Positions 51,823-60,394 are shown, numbered from the stretch's first letter. The stretch: 64,000 bases of DNA from CAZXWK01 sp964644675 (GCA_964644675.1 CAZXWK010000006.1:16390-80389), one strand, 5' to 3'. Made by a program: numbers and translations. The notes: generated by a model not told the origin, from the letters alone.

Positions 51823-53016
51823 CTAGCAGGTGCCCGGCGCCGAGCACGGGGCCGAGCGGACGAACTCGGGGGTCGCTTCGATGTGCGCGACCAGGCCGCT
51901 GCGATCGGACTCCGCATGCAGCAGGCACGTGGTGTCCTCGGCCATCGGGTCGCCGGTGCGCTGCCACGCCTTCGCGCGGCAACCGCGGCAGATTCGCGAG
52001 TACTCGCACGCCTCGGGGGCGCAGACGCCCTTGGACTCCTGCTGGTCGAGCTTGTAGAGCTCGCCCACGGCGTCCTGCAGCGTCATCTCGCGGATGCTGC
52101 CGATCGTCCAGTCCTGGGCGAACTGGCAGGGCATGATGCCGCCCTCGGAGTTGATGTTCATGTGGCCCTTGCCCACCGGGCACGCCGAGATGGTCTTGAG
52201 GCGCTCAAGGCCGTTGGAGACGTCGATACCGCGCTCGACGAACTTCTCGGCGACGAAGGGGATGAAGCTCGGCATCGCGCCGATGTCCCACTCGAGCTTG
52301 GACTCCTCGGACAGGATGTCCTCGACGATGAAGTCGCCCAGCTCGCGCCACTGCTCGGCGGTGATGCGGCCGTCGTCCTCGCCCTCGCTACGGCCGGCGG
52401 TGATGAGGTCGCAGAAGTAGATGAGGCCGCAGTCGAGCTCCTTGGCCTCGGCGATGAGGTCGTAGACGTGAGGCCAGGTGTCCTGGGAGATCGCGGTCTT
52501 GATCGCGACGCCGACGCCTTCCTCGCGCAGGACCTTGATCGCCTCGACGACGCGGTCGTGCGTGCCGGGCACGCCGACCATGGGGTCGTGGAACTCGGCG
52601 GGGCCGTAGAGCGACGTCGCGATCCAGTCGATCCCGGCAGCCTTGAGGCGCTTGGCGGCGTCACGGTCCATGAGCGTGCAGTTGGTCGACACCGTCACGC
52701 GGATGCCGTAGCCGCGCGCGAGCTCGAGGATCTCCCAGAAGTTCTTGCGCATCATCGGCTCGCCACCGGACAGGAACAGGGCCGGCAGGCCGCTCTCGCC
52801 CATCTGCGTCACCAGAGCGATGGTCTCCTCGTCGGTGAGCTCCTCGGGACGGCCGGTGTGGTCGGCGGCCATGTAGCAGTGGTCGCAGAGCAGGTTGCAC
52901 CGGTTGGTGATGTTCCAGATCACGTCGCTCGGCCGGCCGAGCTTGTACGCCGTGACGGCCTTGTTCTCGACTTCCGCGAGCGGGCCCTTGAAGAACAGCG
53001 ATCGAACGTGAGCCAT
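51823..53016 (-). CDS. SPASM radical SAM enzyme (haem-synthesis AhbC/AhbD/NirJ-like)
   Basis: A 397-residue radical SAM protein with CX3CX2C (C40, C44, C47) in the NITNRCNLLCDHC context, LSGGEPMMRKN, and a C-terminal SPASM region with several auxiliary-cluster cysteines (CPVGKGHMNINSEGGIMPC, then VCAPEACEYSRICRGC). The closest named relatives I recall are AhbC/AhbD/NirJ of the alternative haem and haem d1 pathways, and some peptide-modifying enzymes. The ATG follows AGGAGG. The extra C-terminal cysteines (APCSAPGTC) are unusual. Confidence 0.8.
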   Translation of the reverse strand: MAHVRSLFFKGPLAEVENKAVTAYKLGRPSDVIWNITNRCNLLCDHCYMAADHTGRPEELTDEETIALVTQMGESGLPALFLSGGEPMMRKNFWEILELARGYGIRVTVSTNCTLMDRDAAKRLKAAGIDWIATSLYGPAEFHDPMVGVPGTHDRVVEAIKVLREEGVGVAIKTAISQDTWPHVYDLIAEAKELDCGLIYFCDLITAGRSEGEDDGRITAEQWRELGDFIVEDILSEESKLEWDIGAMPSFIPFVAEKFVERGIDVSNGLERLKTISACPVGKGHMNINSEGGIMPCQFAQDWTIGSIREMTLQDAVGELYKLDQQESKGVCAPEACEYSRICRGCRAKAWQRTGDPMAEDTTCLLHAESDRSGLVAHIEATPEFVRSAPCSAPGTC

Positions 53017-53253
53017 GTGCGAGCCTCCTGAGGTCGCGGGCGGCCCGAATCGGCCCCTCCGCGCGTGCGCACGCCATTATGCAACCCGCGAGCCACTCGC
53101 GCACGATGTAACTATTGTGCGCGGTGCAGAGGGGGTCGCGCCCCGCCACATGCCGGGCCCCTTCGACAGCCGGCCACGCTGACGACTACAGTGGTTTGAG
53201 AACGGCGTGCGTTCACTGCGGCCGAACGGACTTCCTCGCCAAGAAGGAAGCGA

Positions 53254-54108
53254 ATGGCGGACTTCGAACTCACATCGCTTGCGAGCACGGTCGAGATCGC
53301 GCCCGGCGTGGAGATGCCGCGGCTCGGTCTGGGCACGTACCGCGCCGACGAGGGCCCCGACGTCGAGGGCGAGGTCGCGTATGGGCTGTCCGTTGGCTAT
53401 CGCCTCGTGGACACGGCCGCGCTCTACGGCAACGAGCACAGCGTCGGTGCTGCGATCCGGGCGAGCGGGATCCCCCGCGAGGACGTCTTCGTCACGACCA
53501 AGCTCTGGAACTCCGATCAGGGGTACAGGTCGACCTTCTCGGCGTTCGACGCGAGCCTGGCCCGTCTCGGCTTCGACTACGTCGACCTGTATCTGATCCA
53601 TTGGCCGGTGCCGGGCCTGATGCAGGAGACCTGGAGCGCGATGGAGGAGATCCTGGACTCGGGACGCACCCGGGCGATCGGCGTGTGCAACTTCCTCCCG
53701 CACCACCTTCAGGAGCTACTGTCGTTCGCCAAGGTGCCGCCGGCGGTGGACCAGGCCGAGTTGCACCCGCGTCTCCAGCGCGTCGCGCTGCAGCGCTCGT
53801 GTCGGGACGCCGGAATCACACTCCAGGCGTGGGCCCCCGTGATGCGCGGTCGCGTGAACGGGATTCCCGAGCTGCAACAGATCGCCAAGCGCCACGGCAA
53901 GACCCCTGCGCAGGTCTCGATCCGCTGGATCCTGCAGCGCGGGATGGTCACCATCCCCAAGTCCATCCACGAGGAGCGCATCGCCGAGAACGCCGACGTG
54001 TTCGACTTCGAGCTGTCCGGGGACGAGATGGCGGTCATCGGCAAGCTCGATCGTGACGAGCGCATCGGCCCCGACCCCGACACGTACGCGACCGGTCGCA
54101 CCGGATAG
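53254..54108 (+). CDS. aldo/keto reductase
   Basis: A 284-residue NADPH-dependent aldo/keto reductase. The catalytic tetrad is visible: Asp and Tyr in VDTAALYGNE, Lys in TTKLWNSDQ and His in YLIHWPVPG. The C-terminal IPKSIHEERI motif binds the NADPH phosphate. Length fits the AKR5-like group. AAGGAAG precedes the ATG. It is followed by a lipoprotein gene after 15 nt. The substrate is unknown. Confidence 0.93.
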   Translation: MADFELTSLASTVEIAPGVEMPRLGLGTYRADEGPDVEGEVAYGLSVGYRLVDTAALYGNEHSVGAAIRASGIPREDVFVTTKLWNSDQGYRSTFSAFDASLARLGFDYVDLYLIHWPVPGLMQETWSAMEEILDSGRTRAIGVCNFLPHHLQELLSFAKVPPAVDQAELHPRLQRVALQRSCRDAGITLQAWAPVMRGRVNGIPELQQIAKRHGKTPAQVSIRWILQRGMVTIPKSIHEERIAENADVFDFELSGDEMAVIGKLDRDERIGPDPDTYATGRTG

Positions 54109-54123
54109 CGAGGAGGACCACCG

Positions 54124-54927
54124 ATGAACCGACGGATCATCTCCCTGCTGGGCATCGCAGTCGTAGTGGCCGTTCTGCTGACCTCGGCGGGATGCAAGCG
54201 TCAGACCCCGAGTTCGACCGAGCCGGGCCGCGGCCAGCCCCACCAGGCCGAGACGACCCCCTCGGTCGTCACGACTCCGACGAACCAGCCGCAGACCGAC
54301 TCGGTGTCGAGCGGCCCTGTCAGTACCCCCGCCGCAGGTACCGCGGTTCGGACCGCGCTGATGGACGCCGCGCGCACGCGGCTGAGCACGACCTCGCAGT
54401 TCGTGGTCAACCAGCTCTACGTGCAGGGTGACGCCGCGATCGGCGACATCGAGACCGTGAGCGGCGGCAAGCGCTACTTCGTCGCGTGGCGCGGGCCGGA
54501 ATGGGTCGCCGTCTGGAGCGAGCCGTTCGGCTCCTCGGGCGCGAGCCTTGCGGCCGCGACCACCGCGCTACCCACGTTCTCGAGCGCGCTGCTGGACAAG
54601 GTCGACTGGAAGTTCGCCAAGCCCGCGAGCGCGGCGCAGCTCAAGGCGAGCCTCGCGAAGTCGGCCCAGGGCTGGGCTGACAGCATGATGGGCGGCGTCG
54701 GCAAGCCGTACAAGGTGGAGACCGCCAAGGTTGCCAAGGACTCGAAGGGCAACTGGTGGGGACTGGCGGTCGTCCAGCCCTCGCCGAGCGAGGGAAACAG
54801 CTACGAGGCGCTGGTGTTCTGGTGCCGGTACGAGAACGGTGCCTGGTCCGGTCAGGCCCAAGACCCCGAGCCGCCTGCGCCGTCCACCTACTTTCCGTCC
54901 GAAGTTGTTGGTGTTCTGGGTCTGTGA
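54124..54927 (+). CDS. predicted lipoprotein, unknown function
   Basis: A 267-residue lipoprotein (leader LLGIAVVVAVLLTSAGC, lipobox cysteine at about residue 23). A long Ser/Thr/Pro linker (about 25-75) leads to a globular domain with AWRGPEWVAVW and GLAVVQPSPSEG. I do not recognise the family. AGGAGGACC precedes the ATG. It may share a transcript with the aldo/keto reductase. Confidence 0.75.
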   Translation: MNRRIISLLGIAVVVAVLLTSAGCKRQTPSSTEPGRGQPHQAETTPSVVTTPTNQPQTDSVSSGPVSTPAAGTAVRTALMDAARTRLSTTSQFVVNQLYVQGDAAIGDIETVSGGKRYFVAWRGPEWVAVWSEPFGSSGASLAAATTALPTFSSALLDKVDWKFAKPASAAQLKASLAKSAQGWADSMMGGVGKPYKVETAKVAKDSKGNWWGLAVVQPSPSEGNSYEALVFWCRYENGAWSGQAQDPEPPAPSTYFPSEVVGVLGL

Positions 54928-55000
54928 GGGTAGCTATCATTATCTGAGATGATTTGCCGATGCCGAGTGCGCGTGCCCGCACGATGACAGAGGGTTCCCG

Positions 55001-55279
55001 GTGACGTATCAGCCGAGCGAGATTGCCGATCTCATACTGCTTATAGCGCTCACGCCGATCATCATCGGCACCGTGCGGCGCGTACACGCGCCGTGGACCG
55101 TTGCGGCGTACGTGGCGTACGGCTTCATGGCTGCGGCGTACACCTTCACCATCCTCGAAGGGTTCATCGCTGCCGACCTCTTCAATCTCCTCGAGCACTT
55201 GTCGTATCTCGGTGCAGGCGTGGCTTTTGCGGCTCTTGCCATCATGGCCAGCACGGTGATGACGGGAGGTCGGAGATAG
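55001..55279 (+). CDS. small three-helix membrane protein
   Basis: A 92-residue protein with three helices and the segment TILEGFIAADLFNLLEHLSYLGAG. The N(L/V)LEH motif also occurs in the membrane half of the next protein, so the two are related modules. The GTG start follows AGAGGG. Its stop overlaps the next gene by one base (TAGTG). Confidence 0.75.
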   Translation: MTYQPSEIADLILLIALTPIIIGTVRRVHAPWTVAAYVAYGFMAAAYTFTILEGFIAADLFNLLEHLSYLGAGVAFAALAIMASTVMTGGRR

Positions 55280-55950
55280 TGAACGCGGTCGCCTTCGCCG
55301 ACGTCCTCTCCACGCTCGCGTTCCTCGTGGCCGCCGTGCTCGTTGCCGTGCTGCCGTACGACGAGATCCTGACCAAGCCCGCTCGCGCGATCCTGGTCGC
55401 CGCCATGTTGCTCTACGTGTTCGTCGGCATTTCGAACGTACTCGAGCACGCGGGCATCACCGCGAAGTACGACTACTACGAGGACTTCGCCGAGATTCTC
55501 TTCATCCCGGCGCTCGCCTACGTCGCTAACTCGGTCTATCTCACTTCTGAGCTGCGGAAGAGCAATCTGGCCGCCCGCGCGCAGATGCGCCAGAACGACC
55601 TGCTGCTCAACATCGTGGACACCGTTCCCGGCGGCATCGTCCTGGTCGATCCGACCGGCGGAGTGACCTTCGCCAACGAAGGCGCGGAGCGCGTCCTCGG
55701 TCTCGCGTCGGACGAAGGCGGATCGCTGCGCATCACGCCTCCGTGGCGGCTCTCCGACCCCCTGACCGGTGAAGAGGTCACGTTCGCGGAGCTCGCGTCC
55801 GGGGGCGAGCTGGTGCGAAGGCCGCTCAGGGCGACCTGGCCGGATGGCCAGGTGACGGAGCTCACCTTGAGCGTCACGCCTATGGCCAGCGGGGTCGCTG
55901 ACATCGGCGGCAGTGTCATCGCGTTCGAGGACACCACGCCCCGCAGCTGA
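55279..55950 (+). CDS. membrane protein with C-terminal PAS domain and no kinase
   Basis: A 223-residue protein. Three helices (about residues 1-95) with a SNVLEHAG motif are followed by a helical linker and a PAS domain (about 110-220: LLLNIVDTVPGGIVLVDPTGGVTFANEGAERVLGL). It ends after PAS with no histidine kinase, GGDEF or methyl-accepting output. It may be a sensor partner that works with the preceding small protein or with a kinase encoded elsewhere. Confidence 0.78.
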   Translation: MNAVAFADVLSTLAFLVAAVLVAVLPYDEILTKPARAILVAAMLLYVFVGISNVLEHAGITAKYDYYEDFAEILFIPALAYVANSVYLTSELRKSNLAARAQMRQNDLLLNIVDTVPGGIVLVDPTGGVTFANEGAERVLGLASDEGGSLRITPPWRLSDPLTGEEVTFAELASGGELVRRPLRATWPDGQVTELTLSVTPMASGVADIGGSVIAFEDTTPRS

Positions 55951-56019
55951 CGCTCGCGCACCGGATTCTCAGCATCGGCCAAGCCCCCGGTTCCTCTCGA
56001 AGTACTGGCAAGATGTGGG

Positions 56020-56047
56020 TTGCTATGCAATCCGGGTTTGGTATCAT
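56020..56047 (+). promoter_or_regulatory. extended -10 promoter before two small ORFs
   Basis: TTGCTA (56020-56025), a 16-nt spacer, then TGG-TATCAT (56039-56047), a good extended -10 promoter about 50 nt before the 56099 gene. Confidence 0.5.
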
Positions 56048-56098
56048 GCAGTCTCGTACTGTCAGTCGAGTTCGCGCGACCGGAAGGAGGGATGAGAC

Positions 56099-56200
56099 AT
56101 GAAGCATACGGTTCAGCTTGGCGCCTTGCGCGTCACCCAGAGCGGCGGGCTGCCGATGTCCGCTCGTCTCGTCCGTATTCCGGTGCGCCGCGCCGCCTGA
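56099..56200 (+). CDS. 33-residue basic peptide
   Basis: A short ORF with a strong AAGGAGG ribosome site and a good promoter upstream. The product is basic (several Arg and Lys, ending RRAA) and has no domain I recognise. It could be a real small protein or a leader peptide for the next ORF. Confidence 0.5.
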   Translation: MKHTVQLGALRVTQSGGLPMSARLVRIPVRRAA

Positions 56201-56243
56201 CCTTCTCACGCGTCGCGGGCACCCCGTTGGGGAGGAACCCGCG

Positions 56244-56489
56244 ATGTTCGATCAACACACCTCGGCGCTCACGCGCCCCCGGCACGTGTTCGACGTGCCC
56301 GCGATCGCCGTCTGGACGCTCGCGATGACCGGCGCGGCGACCCTTCGTCTCGCGCACGCGCTCGACCGCGCGTCCGCTCGCCGCACGCACGTCTCGGCTT
56401 CGAGCTCCGAGCGGCCCCGTGCAAGGATCGGCCCTTCTGGGGAGGTACTTGCCAAGCACTTCGTGCCGGACTCGTTCCGGATCCGCTGA
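56244..56489 (+). CDS. 81-residue small protein, unknown
   Basis: The ATG at 56244 follows GGGGAGG. The sequence has a hydrophobic middle (VPAIAVWTLAMTGAATLRLAHAL) that could be one membrane helix, and a basic Ser/Arg-rich tail. No family is recognised. It lies 43 nt after the 33-residue ORF and 58 nt before the GNAT gene. Confidence 0.5.
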   Translation: MFDQHTSALTRPRHVFDVPAIAVWTLAMTGAATLRLAHALDRASARRTHVSASSSERPRARIGPSGEVLAKHFVPDSFRIR

Positions 56490-56547
56490 CACGGACCGGG
56501 GGATGGCGGTGAACCGCCGTCCCCCGGTGCCGATAGGGGGCAGCTCG

Positions 56548-57072
56548 ATGCACCTGCGCACCGCCCGTCCGGAGGATCTCGCCCAGGTCCAGCGCATCGA
56601 CCGCGCGGCGTTCGAGACCGGAGCAGAGGCCGACCTCGTCGCGGAGCTCGTCGACGACGAGGCCTACATCCCCGAGTTCTCGCTCGTGGCGCTGGACGGC
56701 GACACGATCGTCGGTCATGCGCTGGCGACGCGGCTCTGGGTGCAGTCCGAGAACGGATCGGTCCACCCGCTGCTCGCGCTGGGGCCGGTCGCCGTCGAAC
56801 CAGGTTCGCAGGACCAGGGCCTCGGCAGGCTGATGGTGCTCGATTGCGCCCGACGCGCGCGTGCGGCGGGCGAGCGCGGAATCGTGGTGCTCGGCTATCC
56901 CGGCTACTACTCGCGCCTCGGCTTCGTGCCGGCGGGGCCGCTGGGCATCGACCCACCCGAGGGATGGGACGTCCCGGGCGAGGCGTGGATGGCGCTCGAG
57001 CTGCGTCCCGGATCGCTCGAGGGCGTGAGCGGGACCGCGGAGTTCGCCCGCCCCTTCGACGCGGTCGTGTAG
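56548..57072 (+). CDS. GNAT-family N-acetyltransferase
   Basis: A 174-residue acetyltransferase with the GNAT acetyl-CoA region (LGPVAVEPGSQDQGLGRLMV, motif A QXXGXG/A-like) and a YYSRLGFVPAGPLG segment typical of YhbS-like members. GGGGG precedes the ATG. The acceptor is unknown. Confidence 0.88.
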   Translation: MHLRTARPEDLAQVQRIDRAAFETGAEADLVAELVDDEAYIPEFSLVALDGDTIVGHALATRLWVQSENGSVHPLLALGPVAVEPGSQDQGLGRLMVLDCARRARAAGERGIVVLGYPGYYSRLGFVPAGPLGIDPPEGWDVPGEAWMALELRPGSLEGVSGTAEFARPFDAVV

Positions 57073-57141
57073 CGGCTTCCGCTTCGCAGCGATGCCGCAA
57101 GGCGGCCGTCCGTCGCGCGCGAGGCCGATCCGGAGTCGGCG

Positions 57142-58053
57142 CTAGCTCGCTTCCGCGGCCTCCCTGAGGGCGTCGACCACCGCCGAGATCCCCGGCGCCG
57201 TGCCCGACCCGCTCCGCACCGCCGAGAAGATCGTGCGCTCCAGCCGCGGTTCCTCCAGGGCGCGAAGCGAGAGCCCGCGAATGCCGCGCAGGTCGGCCAC
57301 GCGCGGGATGAGTGCGGCGCCCAGCCCGTTTCGGACCGCTTCGGCGATCACGCGGAACTCGTTGCTCTGGAACTCGATGATCGGTTCGAAGCCTGCGAGG
57401 TGCGCGGCGCGCACCACCGCATCGCGGCAGAACGTTGCCTCTCGGCCGACGATCCATCGCTCGCGGGCGAAGTCGGCGAGGCGCGCGGGCGCATCGGCGA
57501 GGGGGTGGGTCGCGGGCAGCGCGAGCAGCATGCGCTCGGTGAGCAGGTCGGTTCGCTCGATGCCCGGGTCCGAGTAGGGGGGCAGCAGGTTGTACTCGTG
57601 GCTGATCACGACGTCGAGCTGTCCCGACTTGAGCGCGGGCATGGCCTCGTGGGGCTCGAGGTCCGTCGCCAGCACGGTGAGCGACGGGTGCGAGCGTCTG
57701 AGTCGCGCGAGTGCGGGCACCAGGAACGCCTGGGCGGCGGTGGGGAACGCCGAGACGCGCACGGTGCCCGTCACGGTGCCGCCGATCGACTCGAGGTCGG
57801 CGACGGCGGCCTCGCACTCGGCGAGGATGCGCTCGGCGCGGGCGACCAAGAGCCTGCCGGCGTCGGTGAGCTCGACGCTGCGTGGGGTGCGCTCGAGCAG
57901 CGCCACGCCGACCTCGCGCTCGAGGGCGGCCATCTGTTGCGAGACTGCAGACGGAGTGAGCCAGAGCGCCTCGGCGGCAGCACTGATCGAGCCGCGCTCG
58001 GCGATCTCGCGGAGGACGCGGAGGCGGCTGGTGTTCAGCGGTTGATTGAGCAT
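57142..58053 (-). CDS. LysR-family regulator 2
   Basis: A 303-residue LysR regulator closely related to LysR 1 (38583): SRLRVLREIAERGSISAAAEALWLTPSAVSQQMAALERE, then VRVSAFPTAAQAF and DLEPHEAMPAL. It is divergent from an EamA-type transporter with a perfect T-N11-A palindrome between them (58063-58087). By analogy with other LysR/exporter pairs it may activate the transporter in response to its substrate. Confidence 0.92.
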   Translation of the reverse strand: MLNQPLNTSRLRVLREIAERGSISAAAEALWLTPSAVSQQMAALEREVGVALLERTPRSVELTDAGRLLVARAERILAECEAAVADLESIGGTVTGTVRVSAFPTAAQAFLVPALARLRRSHPSLTVLATDLEPHEAMPALKSGQLDVVISHEYNLLPPYSDPGIERTDLLTERMLLALPATHPLADAPARLADFARERWIVGREATFCRDAVVRAAHLAGFEPIIEFQSNEFRVIAEAVRNGLGAALIPRVADLRGIRGLSLRALEEPRLERTIFSAVRSGSGTAPGISAVVDALREAAEAS

Positions 58054-58062
58054 AAGGTGACC

Positions 58063-58087
58063 TTACGCTCAACGACACAAAGCGTAA
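58063..58087. promoter_or_regulatory. perfect LysR T-N11-A operator
   Basis: TTACGCT (58063-58069), 11 nt, then AGCGTAA (58081-58087), a perfect 7-bp palindrome with T-N11-A spacing, between divergent lysR and transporter genes and 9 bp from the lysR start. Confidence 0.75.
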
Positions 58088-58115
58088 ATAGACCTGACGC
58101 TAGCTCTGGCGCACC

Positions 58116-59111
58116 ATGGGTCACATGAAGCATCTCTCGGCAACAGAGCGTCTCAAGGCACTCGCGGCCCTCGTCTCGGCGGTGGTGCTGTGGGCATCGG
58201 CGTTCATCGCGATTCGCGCGGTGGTGGCGAGCGGCGCCTATACTCCCGCGCAGCTCTCGGCGGCGCGGATCGGGCTCGCGGCGGTGCTGCTGGGCGCGCT
58301 CGCGCTCACGCGTGGCGGGGTGCGGTTGCCGCAGGGGCGAGACTGGCTGGTCTTCATTGCGCTCGGCGTCATGGGGCAGGCCGCATACCACCTCCTGCTC
58401 AACACCGGCGAGCAGAGCGTGGACGGCGGCACGGCGGCGCTGCTGGTCTCGTGCGCGCCCATTCTCGCGTCCCTGCTTGCGGTCGCGTTCCTGGGCGAGC
58501 GCATGACTCCTGTCGGGTGGTTCGGAACCGTACTCGCGTTCGGGGGTGCGGCGACCATCGCCATCTCGGCGGGCGCCTCGCTGCGCGGAGGAGCCGGGGT
58601 GCTGATGGTGGTCGCGGCCACGTGCCTGTGGGCGGGGTTCCTCGTGCTGCAGAAGACCGTCGCCGGCCGCTACGAGCCGCTCGAGCTGACCGCCTGGCCC
58701 ATGTGGATCGGTGCGCTCGCGCTGCTCCCGTTCGCGCTGTCGCTCCCGCGCGCCGTCGCGACCGCGCCGTCCTCGGCGACCGCGGCGGTGGTCTGGCTCG
58801 CGGCCGGATCGTCGGTCGCAGGCTTCCTGGTCTGGGCGTACGCGATCAAGCGGCTCGAAGTCGTCGTCGCCACCTCGGCGCTGTACTGCGTGCCGGTCGC
58901 CGCGTTCGTGATGGGCGTGCTGTTACTGGGTGAGATGCCGCCTCCGTCCGCTCTCGCGGGAGGCGTGGTGGCGATCGCGGGTGTCGCGCTGGTGCAGCTC
59001 AAGGGCCGCCCTGCGGCGTCAGCGGACGACACCGCTTTCGCCGAGGATTCCGCCGAAGATGTTTCGGGGCGGCAGACCGGCGTGGCGGATACTGCTCCGG
59101 CCGACGCGTAG
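58116..59111 (+). CDS. EamA/DMT-superfamily transporter
   Basis: A 331-residue inner-membrane transporter with ten helices in two EamA repeats (first VVLWASAFIAIRAVV ..., second WAGFLVLQKTVAGRYEPLELTAWPMW ...). The polar C-terminal tail is cytosolic. DMT exporters commonly move amino acids or metabolites. It is divergent from LysR 2. The ATG at 58116 is used; ATG 58125 is an alternative. Confidence 0.9.
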   Translation: MGHMKHLSATERLKALAALVSAVVLWASAFIAIRAVVASGAYTPAQLSAARIGLAAVLLGALALTRGGVRLPQGRDWLVFIALGVMGQAAYHLLLNTGEQSVDGGTAALLVSCAPILASLLAVAFLGERMTPVGWFGTVLAFGGAATIAISAGASLRGGAGVLMVVAATCLWAGFLVLQKTVAGRYEPLELTAWPMWIGALALLPFALSLPRAVATAPSSATAAVVWLAAGSSVAGFLVWAYAIKRLEVVVATSALYCVPVAAFVMGVLLLGEMPPPSALAGGVVAIAGVALVQLKGRPAASADDTAFAEDSAEDVSGRQTGVADTAPADA

Positions 59112-59146
59112 CGGCTCGTCGCACTGCTCGGCAGTTCTTTCGCGGT

Positions 59147-59189
59147 TTTGACCTCGGTCAAAGAACCGGCTTCGCGCGCGCGGCATTCT
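59147..59189 (+). promoter_or_regulatory. Crp/Fnr-type operator and class II promoter
   Basis: TTTGACC-TC-GGTCAAA (59147-59162) is a perfect palindrome of the TTGAC-N4-GTCAA type used by Crp/Fnr-family regulators. A CATTCT -10-like hexamer lies at 59184-59189, which places the palindrome at about -41.5 from a start near 59196, the classical activator position. Confidence 0.6.
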
Positions 59190-59221
59190 CAGGGTGCAGT
59201 CACCGTTGCAGGAGGCCCCGA

Positions 59222-59953
59222 ATGTCGCACCAGATCGCAGTGGATCCCCAGAGCGCCGGTTCCGCGCGCAAGACCATCGACCCCGCGCGCGCCGAGGCGA
59301 GCCGCGCAGACACGGCGCAGGCCGGTGTCGAATCCGCGCAGGCCGCCCAGCCTCGCTTCTTCGACACCTACGCGCTGGTCTACGGGTTCAGCCTGACGTT
59401 TCTGGTCCCCGGCCTGCTCTACATGAGCACGCTGCCGTTCCGCACCTACACGTTCCAGTACGTGGGCGCGTTCGGCTTCCCGATCCTGCTGGGGTTGGCG
59501 GCGACGTTCTTCACCGATAGCGCCGACGGCCTCAAGACCAAGCTGATCAGGTCGGCGATCCTGGTGCCGCTCGCGGTGGTCACGGGCGTGACCGTCCTGT
59601 TCGTGGGATCGCTCACCGCGGTCCCGGTCAGCCCCTACCTCAATCCCGAGAACTACGGCACGACGACGCCGTTCGTCGTGGCCCTGCTCGCGCTCCTCGC
59701 ATCGCCGCTCGTGTTCGCGGTCGTGAAGCGCGTGCGCACACGCCTGACGTGGCGGTCACTGGTGCAGCTGGCCGCGCTGCTTGTCGGTCTTGCCGTCGCT
59801 GCCGGCGTGGCGTATCTGATGCTGCGGGGGCCGGGCGAGCTCAAGGCGCTGGCGCGCAAGGACATCACGATCTACGTGACGGGCGCCGTGATGTGGTACC
59901 TGCCGTCGTTCGGGATAGCCGCGGGCGCGTGGCGGGCGGTCGATCTGGTCTAG
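59222..59953 (+). CDS. membrane protein of unknown function behind an Fnr-like box
   Basis: A 243-residue protein with a polar, Ala-rich N-terminus (about 50 residues) and about six helices. I do not recognise the family. AGGAGG precedes the ATG. The promoter has a Crp/Fnr-like palindrome, suggesting anaerobic or nitrosative control. A conserved-looking segment is YLNPENYGTTTPFV. Confidence 0.7.
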   Translation: MSHQIAVDPQSAGSARKTIDPARAEASRADTAQAGVESAQAAQPRFFDTYALVYGFSLTFLVPGLLYMSTLPFRTYTFQYVGAFGFPILLGLAATFFTDSADGLKTKLIRSAILVPLAVVTGVTVLFVGSLTAVPVSPYLNPENYGTTTPFVVALLALLASPLVFAVVKRVRTRLTWRSLVQLAALLVGLAVAAGVAYLMLRGPGELKALARKDITIYVTGAVMWYLPSFGIAAGAWRAVDLV

Positions 59954-59978
59954 GACCGTCCGGCCGTCGGCCCGGTCC
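59953..59978. terminator. hairpin between convergent genes
   Basis: GGACCG (59953-59958) pairs with CGGTCC (59973-59978), with an inner GGCC/GGCC pairing, between convergent genes. No U-tract. Confidence 0.4.
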
Positions 59979-59980
59979 GC

Positions 59981-60307
59981 CTAGCGGATCGAGTCGTACG
60001 CCGAGCGCATGCGGGTGAGGACCTCCTGGAGATCCGCATCGGTGCGCAGCGGCAGCACCGGCCACGCGCGCATCTGCATCCGCACGTTGTAGACGAACGG
60101 CTTGGCCCGGTTGGAGGCGTAGAGCGTCTCGGCCTCCTGCGATGTCGCCGCCTTGAACGCCGCTTCGCCCTTGTCGGGGAAGAACGCGAACATCCCGTTG
60201 CCCCGTACGAATCCCGGGTGTCCGAACACCTCTTTGCGCTTCACGCCGGGCCAGGAGAGGACGATCTCTTCGACGTTGGACTTCAGCTCGTCGAGCTTGT
60301 CGGCCAT
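59981..60307 (-). CDS. TfoX/YjbR-like small protein
   Basis: A 108-residue protein (MADKLDELKSNVEEIVLSWPGVKRKEVFGHPGFVRGNGMFAFF ...) of the TfoX N-terminal/YjbR-like fold group, which has no single known function. GAGGAGGAA precedes the ATG. Confidence 0.75.
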   Translation of the reverse strand: MADKLDELKSNVEEIVLSWPGVKRKEVFGHPGFVRGNGMFAFFPDKGEAAFKAATSQEAETLYASNRAKPFVYNVRMQMRAWPVLPLRTDADLQEVLTRMRSAYDSIR

Positions 60308-60394
60308 TCCGATTCCTCCTCGCGATATCCCTCCACCAGCATTACCCTACCACCACATCGGCGTGGTTCGCCGCTTACCACATGGTGATTCGGG

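Noticed and set aside
53180..53253. Short Cys-containing frame upstream of the aldo/keto reductase (VHCGRTDFLAKKE)
   Set aside because: It overlaps the ribosome site of the reductase, runs on into the reductase gene in another frame, and shows no family.
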